From NCBI RefSeq assembly GCF_030848805.1, contig NC_092368.1, forward strand, positions 1,460,441 through 1,524,440: a DNA stretch of 64,000 nucleotides. The letters are read 5' to 3'. Positions 36,600-47,971 of the stretch are shown here, one piece after another. The notes under the pieces are model-generated. The model had not been told where the DNA came from. It was given only the letters and a program-made list of their open reading frames with translations, and did not search any database. The position numbers were made by a program, and so were the translations under genes. This DNA is from Temnothorax longispinosus (Eukaryota; Arthropoda; Insecta; Hymenoptera; Formicidae). The first letter of the stretch is position 1, and each line of letters begins with the position of its first letter.

Positions 36600-38543
36600 C
36601 AACACTCATTCGCGAAAATAGAGCCTATTAGTAATTACATGCACAATGCATTTTGCGAATCTCGCAAAATATCCGTATTATTAATAAACAGACGTATCAC
36701 GACTTGACGTTACTTCAAATCCGCGGATTCGCGTGTTATTCTGCGATTTTAATCCGAGAGAACGACGGTCGAGTTACATTGAGATGCGGAATATCCAAAA
36801 CGCGACGGAAAATCTATTCCATGTCAGGCGTCGTTAAAAGGATCGCTCGTATAAGCATCGTAAATGCATGAGACAGTAATTTATCGTAATAACACGTATC
36901 AATTTATAACATCGTGTTCTATACCGCTTCGATTACCATTCCGAATGTACGAGTCGCGCGTAATATCTAATTAATATCTCTATAATTACGCCTGGATAAG
37001 CTTACGCGGGTCATCGAACGCGGCAGTCGATGTTTGGTTGCTAAACGATCGCGGAAGGAATAATCGCGTTTCTTCGACACTATTTGCATCTCGAAGGATA
37101 ATATTTGCAACGGCACACGGAGCGCACTCGTGCACCAATGTCTTCCCGCTCGAGCATTTTGTCGCGCAAATGACAAACGACCTCGTATACAGCACGCTGT
37201 ACACCGCAGATAACTGCCGACGCGCCTACCGCGCGTTGTTGCACGAAGTGTTTTGAACGCGTATTATGCGCAAATGTGATATTCTCCGTTCCTTTTCATC
37301 TCCAACTGATTTCGACGGATGGGTTGTTATCGCGCGTCTCGCGCGCGCTCCGTTTCGCGAAACTCGTTAGCGTCGCCCAAGACAACGATCAATATCCGCT
37401 CAATCATGAATTAAAGAAAACGCGTGAAATAATTTGTAGCAGTTAAAATTTGCTATTCGTAATTAGTTTATCAAGTCGTTCGCTTATAAAAACCGAAATA
37501 TTTTTTAATTGTCAGATTTTACTGTAAATTATCGCAACGTAATCAAAGTAAATAACATCTCGCTAATAAAAAAAAAATTCAAATAAAAATTATTTTGGTC
37601 GATCGAGAAGTACAATCCGAAAATCAGTCTTATTTTATTTTCCTTATTACCGCAAATGAGTTAGAGTCAGCAACTTGTTGCGCTGTCGTTTCTCATTTGC
37701 GCAATCCTTTCTTATTCTTCGATATTCCGACTTACAGCGACGAGAACCGATTACGAGCGCGCGTGATTCTTCCGCTCGGAGAAGATAGTCGGAGGACTCC
37801 GAACTTCCGCGTCTCCGGGATAAAAAGGCCTGATTATCCTTTCTTTTTTTTTCCTCACGGATAGTTCGGCCACCGCGCTACCCACCCGGGGAAGAAAAAA
37901 AGAGAGAAGGATCTCGGAAAGTTCTTAAAGACTGACGCTATTTCTTCGGGAGGGATCACTGGCCGTGACCTGTCTCTCTCTCTTTCTCGCTTTCTCTCCC
38001 CGAGATGGCTCAAACAACTTTAAGATTTTTCGTCGCGTCGTCTTCCAAAGTTACAAGGCTTACATGTATATCCTTCGTTCTTACTCGCCGCTTATCCACC
38101 ATCCTTCAACTTTATCCCGCCTTTTATTTTTGCGCCGTTCGTCTCCGCCCGTAAAGAGGAGATACGTCGAGAGAATCTCAAATGAGCGGGCGAATTAAAA
38201 AGGAAGAACGATCGAATCAATTTCGCGAAAACTACGAAATCTCGAGTCTCTCTTCGGTATCAGTCTCTAACGTTCAACGCGATAGTTAAATTTGTACTTA
38301 TTTTATCACTAATGTCTAATACCTAAAGATAATTAATGAGTTAATGACCGTCGAGATAAGATCGCGAGATAAGTTCCCGACGTGGACGTTTTTCATTTCG
38401 CAGATAAGCGCACCTCACGGATAAGTTCGCCGCTTTTACGAAGGGTGAGCCTCCGCGATGAGAAGAGCGGAAAATGAGTAAAACCGGAAGACGAGAAGGA
38501 CGTGAAGCAGGGCAAATCGCGCCATAATACACCGCGAGCGAAG
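36600..38543. other. Upstream region of the CUB-domain gene
   Basis: Probably contains its promoter and 5' UTR. GC-rich, CpG-containing patches occur at 37000-37400 and 37700-38500. No TATA box or defined site could be supported. Confidence 0.4.
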
Positions 38544-41500
38544 ATGAGATCGGAAACTGCGTTGTACCTGCTCTCGCTGCTGATCCTGTCGCTGAATGAT
38601 CCTTCGTGGGCCTCCGCGGAGATCAGAGGTTCGTCGACACCATTAAGTTTGTTCGCTAATTAGCGCTGCAAACGAGACATTGTTATCGGTTATTATCGAG
38701 TTGTAGATCAGCGTAATTGTGGCTTTCTATATTTAACAAGCAAATCTAGTTTTCTTACAATAGACGCATCACATTTCTTCTTATTAAATAATTTATTTAT
38801 GATGTTATTCGCGTCGATGTGAATATGTTCGAGCAATTCGCGAATAATTTTGATTGAAGAGAAACTGCAATTCCGGTAGAGAAGCCTCGGCGGGAATGAG
38901 ATTGCGCAGCTTAATGAAGTACGAGGGCCGAAGCTCCATCGGGAAAGAACCGTTGATCACCTTTGTAATGGAATAACATTCGCCTAGATCGAGGGACAAC
39001 GTATTTAGCACTATCCGTTGAAATTGCTGATGAGTGCGAGCAACAGATTAAATAACGTGCGTTTCGTCGTTTAAAACAGATGAAAAAAATTGCGATTGCA
39101 ACATTTCGGAATTAAGCGTGGCAGTATCTCTCTATGAGGTGGTAATGATACAATTAAAATACCCGTCTCAAGATGCCTGACGTGTTTTCCCTGTATTCAA
39201 CGCGTTAGAGGAGCCGCTAGTTGATGACTATTCATGTCCCTTGTAACGAGAAAATCGTTACGTAGAGAAGCGTATACCGCCCGAGGATACTTGATGTAAT
39301 TAATCGTATGCATTGTCACGCGTTTACGCGATACGGATGGCCCGCAGCGATCGTGCACCACTATCAATGGGAGGTACTAAATATATACTTGTTCGTAAGA
39401 AATAAAAGGGTACGGTATGTTTTTTCAAATCACATAAGGAACAAGGAGAATAAAAAGTAAAATATATGTAAAAATTAACTACATGTAAACAAAATGTAAT
39501 ACATATTTTATCTTGTTCATTACACGGATCTAAAAATATAGGCTAGATAAATCTGAAAATAATTTTGTTGCGCCATCAAAATAATTATGTAATAAGAACA
39601 CTCAAGCTAATTGCTAAAATGTCAAAATTTTTTACAGCATTATTATAATACTTCAGCGACTTACTATAATTATTTTGATGGTGCAACAAAATTATTTTCA
39701 GATCTGTATCTAGCTACATTTTTATAGATGGTTCAGCAAAGTTCTTTCCGTGTAATGCTTATGTTCGTTTGCCGTAAAATAATACGTTTGCAATAATTAA
39801 GATTAAATTCCAGCAACGTTATTGAGGTTTAATCAAATATTCGGTATAATTTCTAAAAGATATTTACGAAAATATTGCTAAACGGTGTTAATTAATTAGT
39901 CGAACAGTCGCATCGCACGAACACAGACGTGTTTCTCCCGCGTGTACACGCATGCATGCACGCACGCATGATATAATTAAGATGACAAATATAGCTGAGT
40001 CGGGAAGCAGAAGTACACGGGACGAAACACGATATCGGCAAACCAGCAGCAGCGCCTCAGTTCAGCGAGATTGCTTACATCAATGGCAATTAATTAGCCG
40101 GTAAACTCTGAGTAATTTCATTAGTCCGGTGAAGGGTTGGAGGGTCGTTATATAAATAAGATCGCGTTTTCGTCGACGAATACCGGCGGCATTTCGATAA
40201 CCGTTTCTCGTCCTTTCCTGCGAGATAATTTATCTGACGAAAGATCTCGAGGAAATTTTGCGGAAGGAATATTGTAAAAAAAGAACCAGCGATATGCAAA
40301 ATATTATTCGAGATAGCTGAACGCGTAATACTTGTCCAAAATATTACTCGAACATTTTCTATTATATATTATATATAATATGATTTATTATATAAATATA
40401 TATAATATGATTTATATGTATGTGCGCATATCTTTGATAAAATAATAGAAAGTGAGAAATATATATAATTATTTAATCGGTGCATTCTGCGTTTTGGAAT
40501 ACGCATCATAGTGGACCTATTCTTAACTCTTAACGACAGTTTCGTTATCGTTATATTGTCAATGCACAGCTTTTTTACCATATATAATATCTGCGCAGTG
40601 CAAATATAACGATAACGAAACTGTCGTTAAGAGCTAGTGAGCTACAGAATAGACCCACAGGTCTTTTCAGGCAAGATTTTCACATTTTTTTTTATTACGT
40701 ATACCTGCGCTTGTTTTGCTATAAACGCAAGGTATCTGTACACGTTATTTTTTTTCATTTGAATGATACATTTTTCGCGTTTACAATAGGATGCAATCGT
40801 ACTATCAGAAATTCAGTTGGCTGGATTCGCTGGACGGGACGAATGGGTCGATGCATCGTGCGAATCAGAGCACCGCTCAAGGATCCGCAGGTTATTCGCA
40901 ATTATATTTGCAATAATTATCTTCAACGAATTACAACTTATACTTAATAAAAAAATAAGTGCAATTATATAATCAAATAAAAGTCGAAGAGAGAAATGGA
41001 TAATTCTTCTTCTTCTCTAAATTCACGATACGTGGGCTTATTGTAGGTGATCGAAGTGAAAGTGAGGAGGTTGCAGGTGGGCTTTCTGAAGGAGGCCCGT
41101 TGCGAAGGGGCGTATTTTCAATTCTCAGACAGCGCCGACGATCCCGACGACGAAACAACAGGTCGATATTGCGGCCACGTGACCGGAAACGCCACGAGGT
41201 ACTCCATTCCCCTTTCGCGGACCGGGGTAGATCCCGTCGATTTCCGGTGGGTGGGTTATCTAAATCCTCCCGTTCGTTTGCGATTCCGCAGGCTGTTTTT
41301 ACGACGCGGTCCCAATCTGACGATCACCCTGTCGTCGGACGAGCAGTTCGCCTCGGCGCATCCGGTCATCTTTTCCGCTCAATTCTCCATCCTGCCAATC
41401 CGCCTGGCGGTCGAGCGTCATCGCGGCTACTCCGCCTCCACGTCGCCGACGTGCCCCGTGGAGTGCACCGTGCGCAACGAGCACAGATCCTGCAGGCTGA

Positions 41501-44500
41501 CCTCGCCGGGCTATCCTAGCGTCTACCCACGTGGGATTAGGTGCGCACGTTCGACTACTTTGAGTTAAGCTCGAGTTCGCCGAAATTTCGGAACAAACGG
41601 TTCGCCAAGATAACAAACCTTTCCTCCGCGTCAGCAAACCAGTTGCAAATTCTGCTTTCTTACACGTCATCGCGAATTATTTGTCAAATAATATCGAACA
41701 GTCGAGTCGTTCGAACGTTCTGGTGAAAGAAGAATGATCACTAAGGGCGTTTTCTGGCCCCCACAGAATTGCGAGAAACAATTTTTTTGTATTGTATGAT
41801 TACTAGGAATGTCAAAAATAACCATTAGATGAGAAAAAACTCGATCCATAAAGCCAAAATTAATTATTAATTAGTGAAGGTATATTATGGTACCTGAACC
41901 TTTTTCATGACTAATGAAATATTTTTGCTCATACAAAAAAAAATTGTTTTTTGAAAATCCTGTGGGGGCCAAAAATTATTTTATTGACCCTCCTTCTTTA
42001 TCGAGCTAATTTGGGAACATGTTTTTCGAGAATAAGCGTCGAGAGAGATGAGATTCTCACTATTTCAGAGTTCTAAAATTACCTGCAACATTACGCGATC
42101 GCGCGGTGAATATATTGAACGCCGAATTCGGTCGATTCGTATAATTCTCAGATGCAGGGTATCCTTGGAGTCGCACGCCGGTCGGTTCAGGATAGGCGGT
42201 CAGCCGGAGGACCTTTTCGACTTGATGAACTACACCGATCAGGAGAGCTGTCAGATGGAGGATTGCGAGGACTCCTTCGAGTCCGGGGAAAAGGGCGGAT
42301 CGTCAATCGCGTGGGGTCGGGAACACGTCGAGGCGGATGAATCTATTATCGGGTACGATCGATCGAGAAATGAACACAGGAGCCGGATTCCCGCGATGAG
42401 ACGCACCGCGGAGACGAGTGGACAATTAACAAGGCTCAGGCATTACGAGAAAAAGGCGACGCAACGTTACAGCATGGGGAGGCAGTATCGTCACAAAGAG
42501 ATGCCGCCTAGGTTCGACACAAGCGAGCCGAAGCTTCGCATAAAATCAATGCGTCCGAAGATAACGAGGAAGAACCATCGAGGGGTCGTCTTCAATGGCG
42601 ATTCCGAAAGGCCGAGCGAGATGATCAGTAGCGCAACAGTATGTAGTTTAAGACCAAGGAAAGGCGCATTAGCGAACAATCAATGAACGTTTTTTTGCTA
42701 ATTGGCTAATAATTGCTCTGTAGAAAAAAATACATATGCGTTTCTTCATACTTTATTATTCAATTAATAGTATTTTAAAGTGTTATTTCAATTGTTACAC
42801 AGAAAAAACGGTTTTGTTGAAGTATCTAAAAATTTAGCTAGATACAGATCTAAAAATAATTTTGTTGTATCATCAAAATAATTATAGTAAGTCGCTGAAG
42901 TATGATATTAATGCTGTAAAAAATTTTGACATTTTTAGCAATCAGTTTGAGTGTTCTACATAATTATTTTGATGGCGTAACAAAATTATTTTCAGCTCTG
43001 TATCTAGCTAAATTTTTAGATACTTCAGCAAAACCGTTTTTTCCGTGTAGATATATTGTTATTTAAAATAATAATCTATATATAGCAATGTTAAAATTCG
43101 ATTTTTTCATCGTTATTTTCGAATAATACATTTCTCGCGTAGAACTGACAGTATATATTTTATCGCATTAAAATATCGAGATTTAGAAGATGACTGCGCG
43201 AGGAGAATCACATTCTCGCTTAACGAGAATATTTAATCAAGGAATGTATTTCCGAATCCGAATCTACTTGTTCACCTAAATCGATGTACGCCCCGTATAA
43301 TCCATCAAGGCAGCGGAATCCAAATACCTCAGGGAGAATCGATCGACGGGAATCGCGTGCGGCAACGGCGACTATCTCGCGCTTCTGGAAAACGTGAACG
43401 GCAGAATTCTGGAGATCTCCAGGTTCTGCGGCAGCGGCCGGGTGCCGCGCATCTACTCGCGCGGGAAAAACGTGATCCTGGAGTTCGTTGCGCGCGAGGA
43501 CGGCACCGTGATCCACGACGGGTTCCAGGTGACCCTGCACGAGGAGCGCGTCTCGCGGGAGGTGATGAGACGCGCGAGATGCGAATTCGCGTACAGGAGC
43601 ACCGGGCGGCCGCGGAACGGCGGCAGGGAGAACATCCGATCCCCGCGCAGTTGGTATCCCCCCGACACCGTGTGCATTTACAAGTTCCTCGGTAGAGCCT
43701 CGGAGAAGGTTTCGATCCACATAAAGATCTTCCGAAACGAGCCCGAGCACGAGAAGCCGGAGATGGGGAAGCAAAATTTCACCCTGAGCTCTTGTCCGGG
43801 CAACGAAATCACCGTTTATAATGGAGCACAGGTAAGCGCGAGCTCCGTCGCACTTGAAAAAAAAAGAATATTCTTGATTTAAAAATATCTTTAGTTTCAA
43901 TGTGGAAATCTTAAAATAAAACTATATTTTGTAGTAATTAAAATTAATTTATCCATCACGCAAACGCGCTTTTATTTAACCGTGCAAACAAACATGGAGA
44001 CAAAGAAATGTTAAACAAAGAAAACTCGCTTAAATAATATCATCTTATATAGTTCAACGAAGAAAAAATGTTTTTAATTACAAATTGTAATTTTAATTAA
44101 ATGAAACTTAAATTATTAAAAATACGAAAATGGATGAGAGGGGAACGGGAAATTCGAGAATCTTTGCATATTCAACTTCGAAGATTGAAAACCTAAAGAT
44201 CGATGAAAAGTTACGGGCATCTTTGCAAAATAAATCCTTTTTTTTTCTTTTTCTTTGTAATTCATCTTTTATTCGCGAGGTCGTCGCGTTCGCTTGTGAA
44301 ACGTATACTGAGCTGTGTTCTAAGAAATCGACACAACAATTTCTAGGTAAACGACAGCTTCCTGATGTGGTCCTACTGCGACGCGTCTCACTGGGACATC
44401 AACAACATCCAAGTACCTTTGACGTCTAGCGGAAACGAATTATTGATCCAGTACTACAGCGCCAAAGGGTCCCACGATGGGCAGGGATTCACTTATGCCA

Positions 44501-44781
44501 TATCCTACCGATTCGTCAGGAAGGAGCGGAACTCGACTGTCGCGAGACGCAAATACAAATCGATCTCCCTGAGGCCGGTCAACCTGTCGGCTCTCAATCT
44601 CAACGACACCGACGATTACGATTGCGACACCAGGATCGGCACGTTCAAGAACTGGTTCGCGGTGCTGGCGGTCTTCGGGATCGTTTCCTTCGTCGGGGCC
44701 GTCGTCACGATAGTCGTTCTGACAGTCAAATGCCTGAGGATCGGATCCTCCGAGAAGAAGCTCCTGCAAACCGCGAAATAA
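38544..44781 (+). CDS. Single-pass membrane protein with three CUB domains
   Basis: Six exons with fully consistent phases: 38544-38628, 40790-40890, 41047-41540, 42152-42638, 43310-43831 and 44347-44781, giving 707 residues. Residues 1-25 are a signal peptide (LYLLSLLILSL, cleavage after WASA likely). CUB1 covers about 30-195 (CNRTIRNSVGWI, NLTITLSSDEQF). CUB2 starts at about 205 (CRLTSPGYPSVYPRGIRC) and resumes at about 400 (CGNGDYLALL, RFCGSGRVPRIYSRG). About 125 basic, polar residues lie between its halves. CUB3 covers about 465-620 (SPRSWYPPDTVCIY, GNELLIQYYSAKG). The membrane helix is about 666-693 (WFAVLAVFGIVSFVGAVVT), followed by a tail of about 14 residues. CUB modules mediate extracellular binding, so a receptor or co-receptor at the cell surface is likely. 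I do not recognise the orthologue. Several N-glycosylation sequons occur. Confidence 0.88.
39521..39755. mobile_element. MITE family B, copy 1, in intron 1 of the CUB gene
   Basis: Ends TACACGG and CCGTGTA. The paired inner blocks CTGAAAATAATTTTGTTG and CAACAAAATTATTTTCAG match the copy at 42796-43049. The left end has a deletion relative to that copy. Confidence 0.75.
40511..40659. mobile_element. Inverted-repeat MITE, about 150 bp
   Basis: Left arm 40511-40559 (CTTAACGACAGTTTCGTTAT) and right arm 40601-40659 (ATAACGAAACTGTCGTTAAG) are near-perfect inverted repeats with GTGG/CCAC-type ends. Located in intron 1 of the CUB gene. Confidence 0.75.
41753..41973. mobile_element. TIR MITE in intron 3 of the CUB gene
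   Basis: TCTGGCCCCCACAG at the left faces CTGTGGGGGCCAAA at the right, with AAACAATTTTTTTGTAT and its inverted partner just inside. No coding capacity. Confidence 0.75.
42796..43049. mobile_element. MITE family B, copy 2, in intron 4 of the CUB gene
   Basis: Complete copy with long TIRs: ends TACAC and GTGTA, then AAAAAACGGTTTTGTTGAAG with AGTATCTAAAAATTTAGCTA on the left and their inverted forms on the right. TIRs are about 80 bp or more in a 254-bp element. Confidence 0.8.
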
Positions 44782-45010
44782 TGAGGTCTCGCGCGCGCAA
44801 GGATCTCGCCAGGGTTTCCCTTCGAGCGACAACGATCGAAGATATCGAGATTCTGTTTTGTAGCAAAAACAGAGACGAGACGAGCTCGCGCAGAAATCAT
44901 CGGGGAAAAAGAGGTCTCGTCGAAGCTTGAATTCAGGGGGTTCGATTGGTGTACCTTGAAACGAGAGGTGAAAATTACAGAAAGGGAACAGATCTACTAA
45001 ATTTCGACAT

Positions 45011-45016
45011 AATAAA
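45011..45016 (+). terminator. Polyadenylation signal of the CUB-domain gene
   Basis: AATAAA about 230 nt after the stop at 44781. A second AATAAA lies at 45414-45419. Confidence 0.4.
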
Positions 45017-46402
45017 ATCGTAAATACTGTAGTAAATTTCCTCACTTTTGTAATTTTTACCTCGTTTCGAGATACATAATCGACTCCCAGGATCGCTGGA
45101 TTCGGAGTGCCGGAGGAGGCCGCGGGATCTCGGTCGAACATTTCCACGAGTCGTCGGACGACACGTGTAAATATTTGCGAGGAAAAGGAGGAGACACACG
45201 CGGAGAAGTCGCTGGCGCAGAATACCTGCAAAAGTTGACTTAAATTTTGACATAGCGCCAACGTCTCTTCGATATCGCGCGGCGCTGACGGGATTTTCCC
45301 GTTTCCCGACACCCGGAGAACGATGTATGTACTACCAGTACAACTACCATATTGTATACCGACCTGAATTTTTATACGTAATGTACGGAACAGTAGTGAT
45401 TGTAGTGAACCGCAATAAAACACGTGTAAGCAGAAAAGAAATTGGCGGATTCATTGCCGGATGGTGCAGAACTTCGCGATCAAACTCCAACCAACATAAT
45501 CATTCATTGTCGTCTCTTAAAGTAATTTTTTTCTTGTTCTAAGAATTAGAAAGATAAAATTAAACCGAGATTAAAGTTAATCTACATTGATAGAAGTGGC
45601 CATAAATCAATCGGAGTTGATCGCAATTACGTTCGCGTCAGTTCGCGCTAGTCGCTATGCAGAAACAGGTTATACTCACTTTTTTAAGGAAACGATCCCG
45701 CGATGTTCCTAAATCCAAATGCCGTCAACGTCAAGTTTCATCGCACATATGGCACATATATTTAATCACCGGTCACTTTAACGTTCGCACCAGTTCGCAC
45801 GTATTAATTCTTTCGATATCGAGCGAAATCGCGAGACGCGGAACGTCTCCCAACATCCGGAAGGGACACGATCAGACTATCAGACACGATTTGAATGCCG
45901 AAGACGCGGTAAATTTCACGTAAACTAACGTAAACTGTAGACACCGTGGCGCCGACAATCGTCGCGAGTCGACAAACCTCTGCACCTGGAACACAAGTAC
46001 CTTCCGTACCGACAAAGGTTCACCAGGTGTTCGCATCCGTCGCTCTTCTCCGCCATATGCGCACCATCTGTTGATACAGCTGCGCCTGGAGCGGTCGCGG
46101 GGCGGGGGCCGCCGTCCGCCATGTATAGTCTCGCGCACGCGCGCCTCGCGGTGACGTCACGCGGCCGTGTGCCGTGTGCCGTGTGCGTATGCGCCCGCGC
46201 GGCGGCGGCGCGCGTGCGTGTTGGTGCGTGTGTGGTGTGGGTGCGAGCGTAAAGGTTACCGACCAAAGTCTCGCCGTCTCGCGGTCGAGACGACGACACT
46301 TGGCGTGCGAGCGGCAACTGCCCTGCGGAGAGAAATTTTCCGGTGACTCGCGGCCACGAGGAAACGCGCGAAACGCGTCGCGACACAACGACGAAGGGAG
46401 AG
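45017..46402. other. Spacer and promoter region of the small membrane-protein gene
   Basis: The 46050-46400 part is strongly GC- and CpG-rich, with GTGCCGTGTGCCGTGTGCGT-type short repeats, consistent with a CpG-rich promoter for the gene starting at 46403. No coding sequence is supported; the long open frames here are compositional. Confidence 0.45.
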
Positions 46403-47971
46403 ATGGCCGGAGGAAACGGTGGTGGCGATGCCGCTGGCAGCAGCGGCAGCGGCGACGGTGTCTGCTCCACGGTCGTGAAGAAGCTCGGCCTGCGACCGGT
46501 CACGCGGTGCAACCTCGCCAAGTTCTACGCGCCGGCATTCGGCGCCGTCTCGTACACCGCGATGTCCGTCAACGTCATGAACCCTAGCCTCGTCGTCAAG
46601 TAAGTTCTCGTGGTTCGATTTTATGCGATGCAAGAGTGCGACGCGACGAGTCTTCCTTCCTCTCGTTCCTTCTCTTTCTCTGTGTGTCTCTCTCTCTCTC
46701 TCTCTTTTCTTACGTAACTCCATGCAATTTATGGATGTCGCGGCAAATAAATGTATCGTAGATTTTTAAGTCGGAGAATGTATGGCTGATATTCAGTCAG
46801 ATTTTATATATAAGATCGTCTTAAGTTCATCTTTAGATACATCGTAGCCAATGAAACGAGTCGTACAGCATTTGAAGTCATACAGAATCTTGAGAATCTT
46901 AAATATAAGATCTGACTTGGATGATATTCATATTCAGATTTTATATATAAAATCGTCTTAAGTTTTATCTTCAGTTTATCAAGTTTATCTACTCCGTAAC
47001 CAATAATATGAGTCGTATAGCTTCTGAAGATAAACTTGAGACGATCTTAAATATAAGATCTGACTACGGATGATATTCATATTCAGATCTTGTAAGATTA
47101 TCTCAAGTTCATCTTCAGATACTTTATACAGCGTCTGAAGATAAACTTGAGACAGTCTTAAATCTAAGATCTGACTACTGATGATATTCATATTCAGATC
47201 TTATAAGATTATCTCAAGTTCATCTTCAGATACTTTATACAGCGTCTGAAGATAAACTTGAGACAATCCCAAATATAAGATCTGACTACGGATGATATTC
47301 ATATTCAGATCCTATAAAATTATCTCAAGTTCATCTTTAGATACTCCATACAGCGTCTGAAGATAAACTTGAAACAATCTTAAATATAAGATCTGACTGT
47401 AGTCGGTATTCATATAGTCAGATATGTATAAAATCGTTTTAAGTTTATCTCCAGATACTCTGTAGCCAATAGAATGAGTCGTACAGAATCTTGAGACGAT
47501 CTTAAATGTAAGATCTGACTTATGAGTAGCACCCTTAAGAGAGACATTGTAAATAACGTTGCCTTGGTTTTTCAGAGTATTCCCAAAGAGGGATATTACG
47601 AATTTCTTGTTGGCTGGCACTTTGGTTGGCACCGGATCGTACATCTATACACGTGAACACATGAAATCCGCGCCACAGTCTGTAAGGATTCTATACAGGT
47701 GAGGTTTCATGTTGATGATACACTTATACGTGTAAGTCCCTTTCGAATAGAACTGAATTATTTCCTACTTTTATGTCCCCATCTACTTTTCAGCGCTACC
47801 GGAGCGGTGTTATTGAGTCTGGGATCGGTCTTGCTGTGGGCAGTGATACGTTCCATAGTTCCGCCAAGCCCGGTCTGCTGTACGATAGCTGGAATCGGCA
47901 CTGGAGTGGCGTTTCTGAAAGTCGGCTCGAGTTATCTCGAATTTGTGGACGGGCAAATAGCAAAAAAGTAG
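46403..47971 (+). CDS. Small multi-pass membrane protein, 165 residues, function unknown
   Basis: Exons 46403-46599, 47576-47698 and 47794-47971 (TAG), with phase-2 junctions that agree. The ATG at 46403 follows a GC-rich leader; an in-frame GTG upstream is not a likely start. The N-terminus is Gly/Ser-rich and low complexity, then comes a conserved-looking stretch (LGLRPVTRCNLAKFYAPAFG). Hydrophobic segments lie at about 72-92 (ITNFLLAGTLVGTGSYIYT), 108-128 (ATGAVLLSLGSVLLWAVI) and 135-155 (CTIAGIGTGVAFLKVG). It ends IAKK, a possible KKxx-like retrieval signal only in part. I do not recognise the family. A small organelle-membrane protein (ER or mitochondrial) is a guess. Intron 1 contains an array of palindromic repeats. 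Confidence 0.75.
46790..47520. repeat. Tandem array of about six palindromic units of 110-147 bp in intron 1
   Basis: Units start near 46790, 46921, 47068, 47180, 47293 and 47403, each with ATATTCATATTCAGAT. Every unit is itself an inverted repeat: TCTCAAGTTCATCTTCAGAT pairs with ATCTGAAGATAAACTTGAGA-type sequence later in the same unit, and AGATCTGAC closes it. The array fills most of the first intron of the 165-residue protein gene. Confidence 0.85.

Noticed and set aside
43220..43900. 226-codon minus-strand frame
   Set aside because: Antisense shadow of CUB gene exon 5, which has correct splice phases and clear CUB motifs on the plus strand.
45925..46723. Long minus-strand frames opposite the first exon of the small membrane-protein gene
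   Set aside because: Shadows of a CpG-rich promoter and the Gly/Ser-rich coding exon, with no independent start, splice or domain evidence.
46790..47520. CRISPR-like array
   Set aside because: The units are long, palindromic and vary in length, without conserved short repeats and unique spacers, and the DNA is animal.
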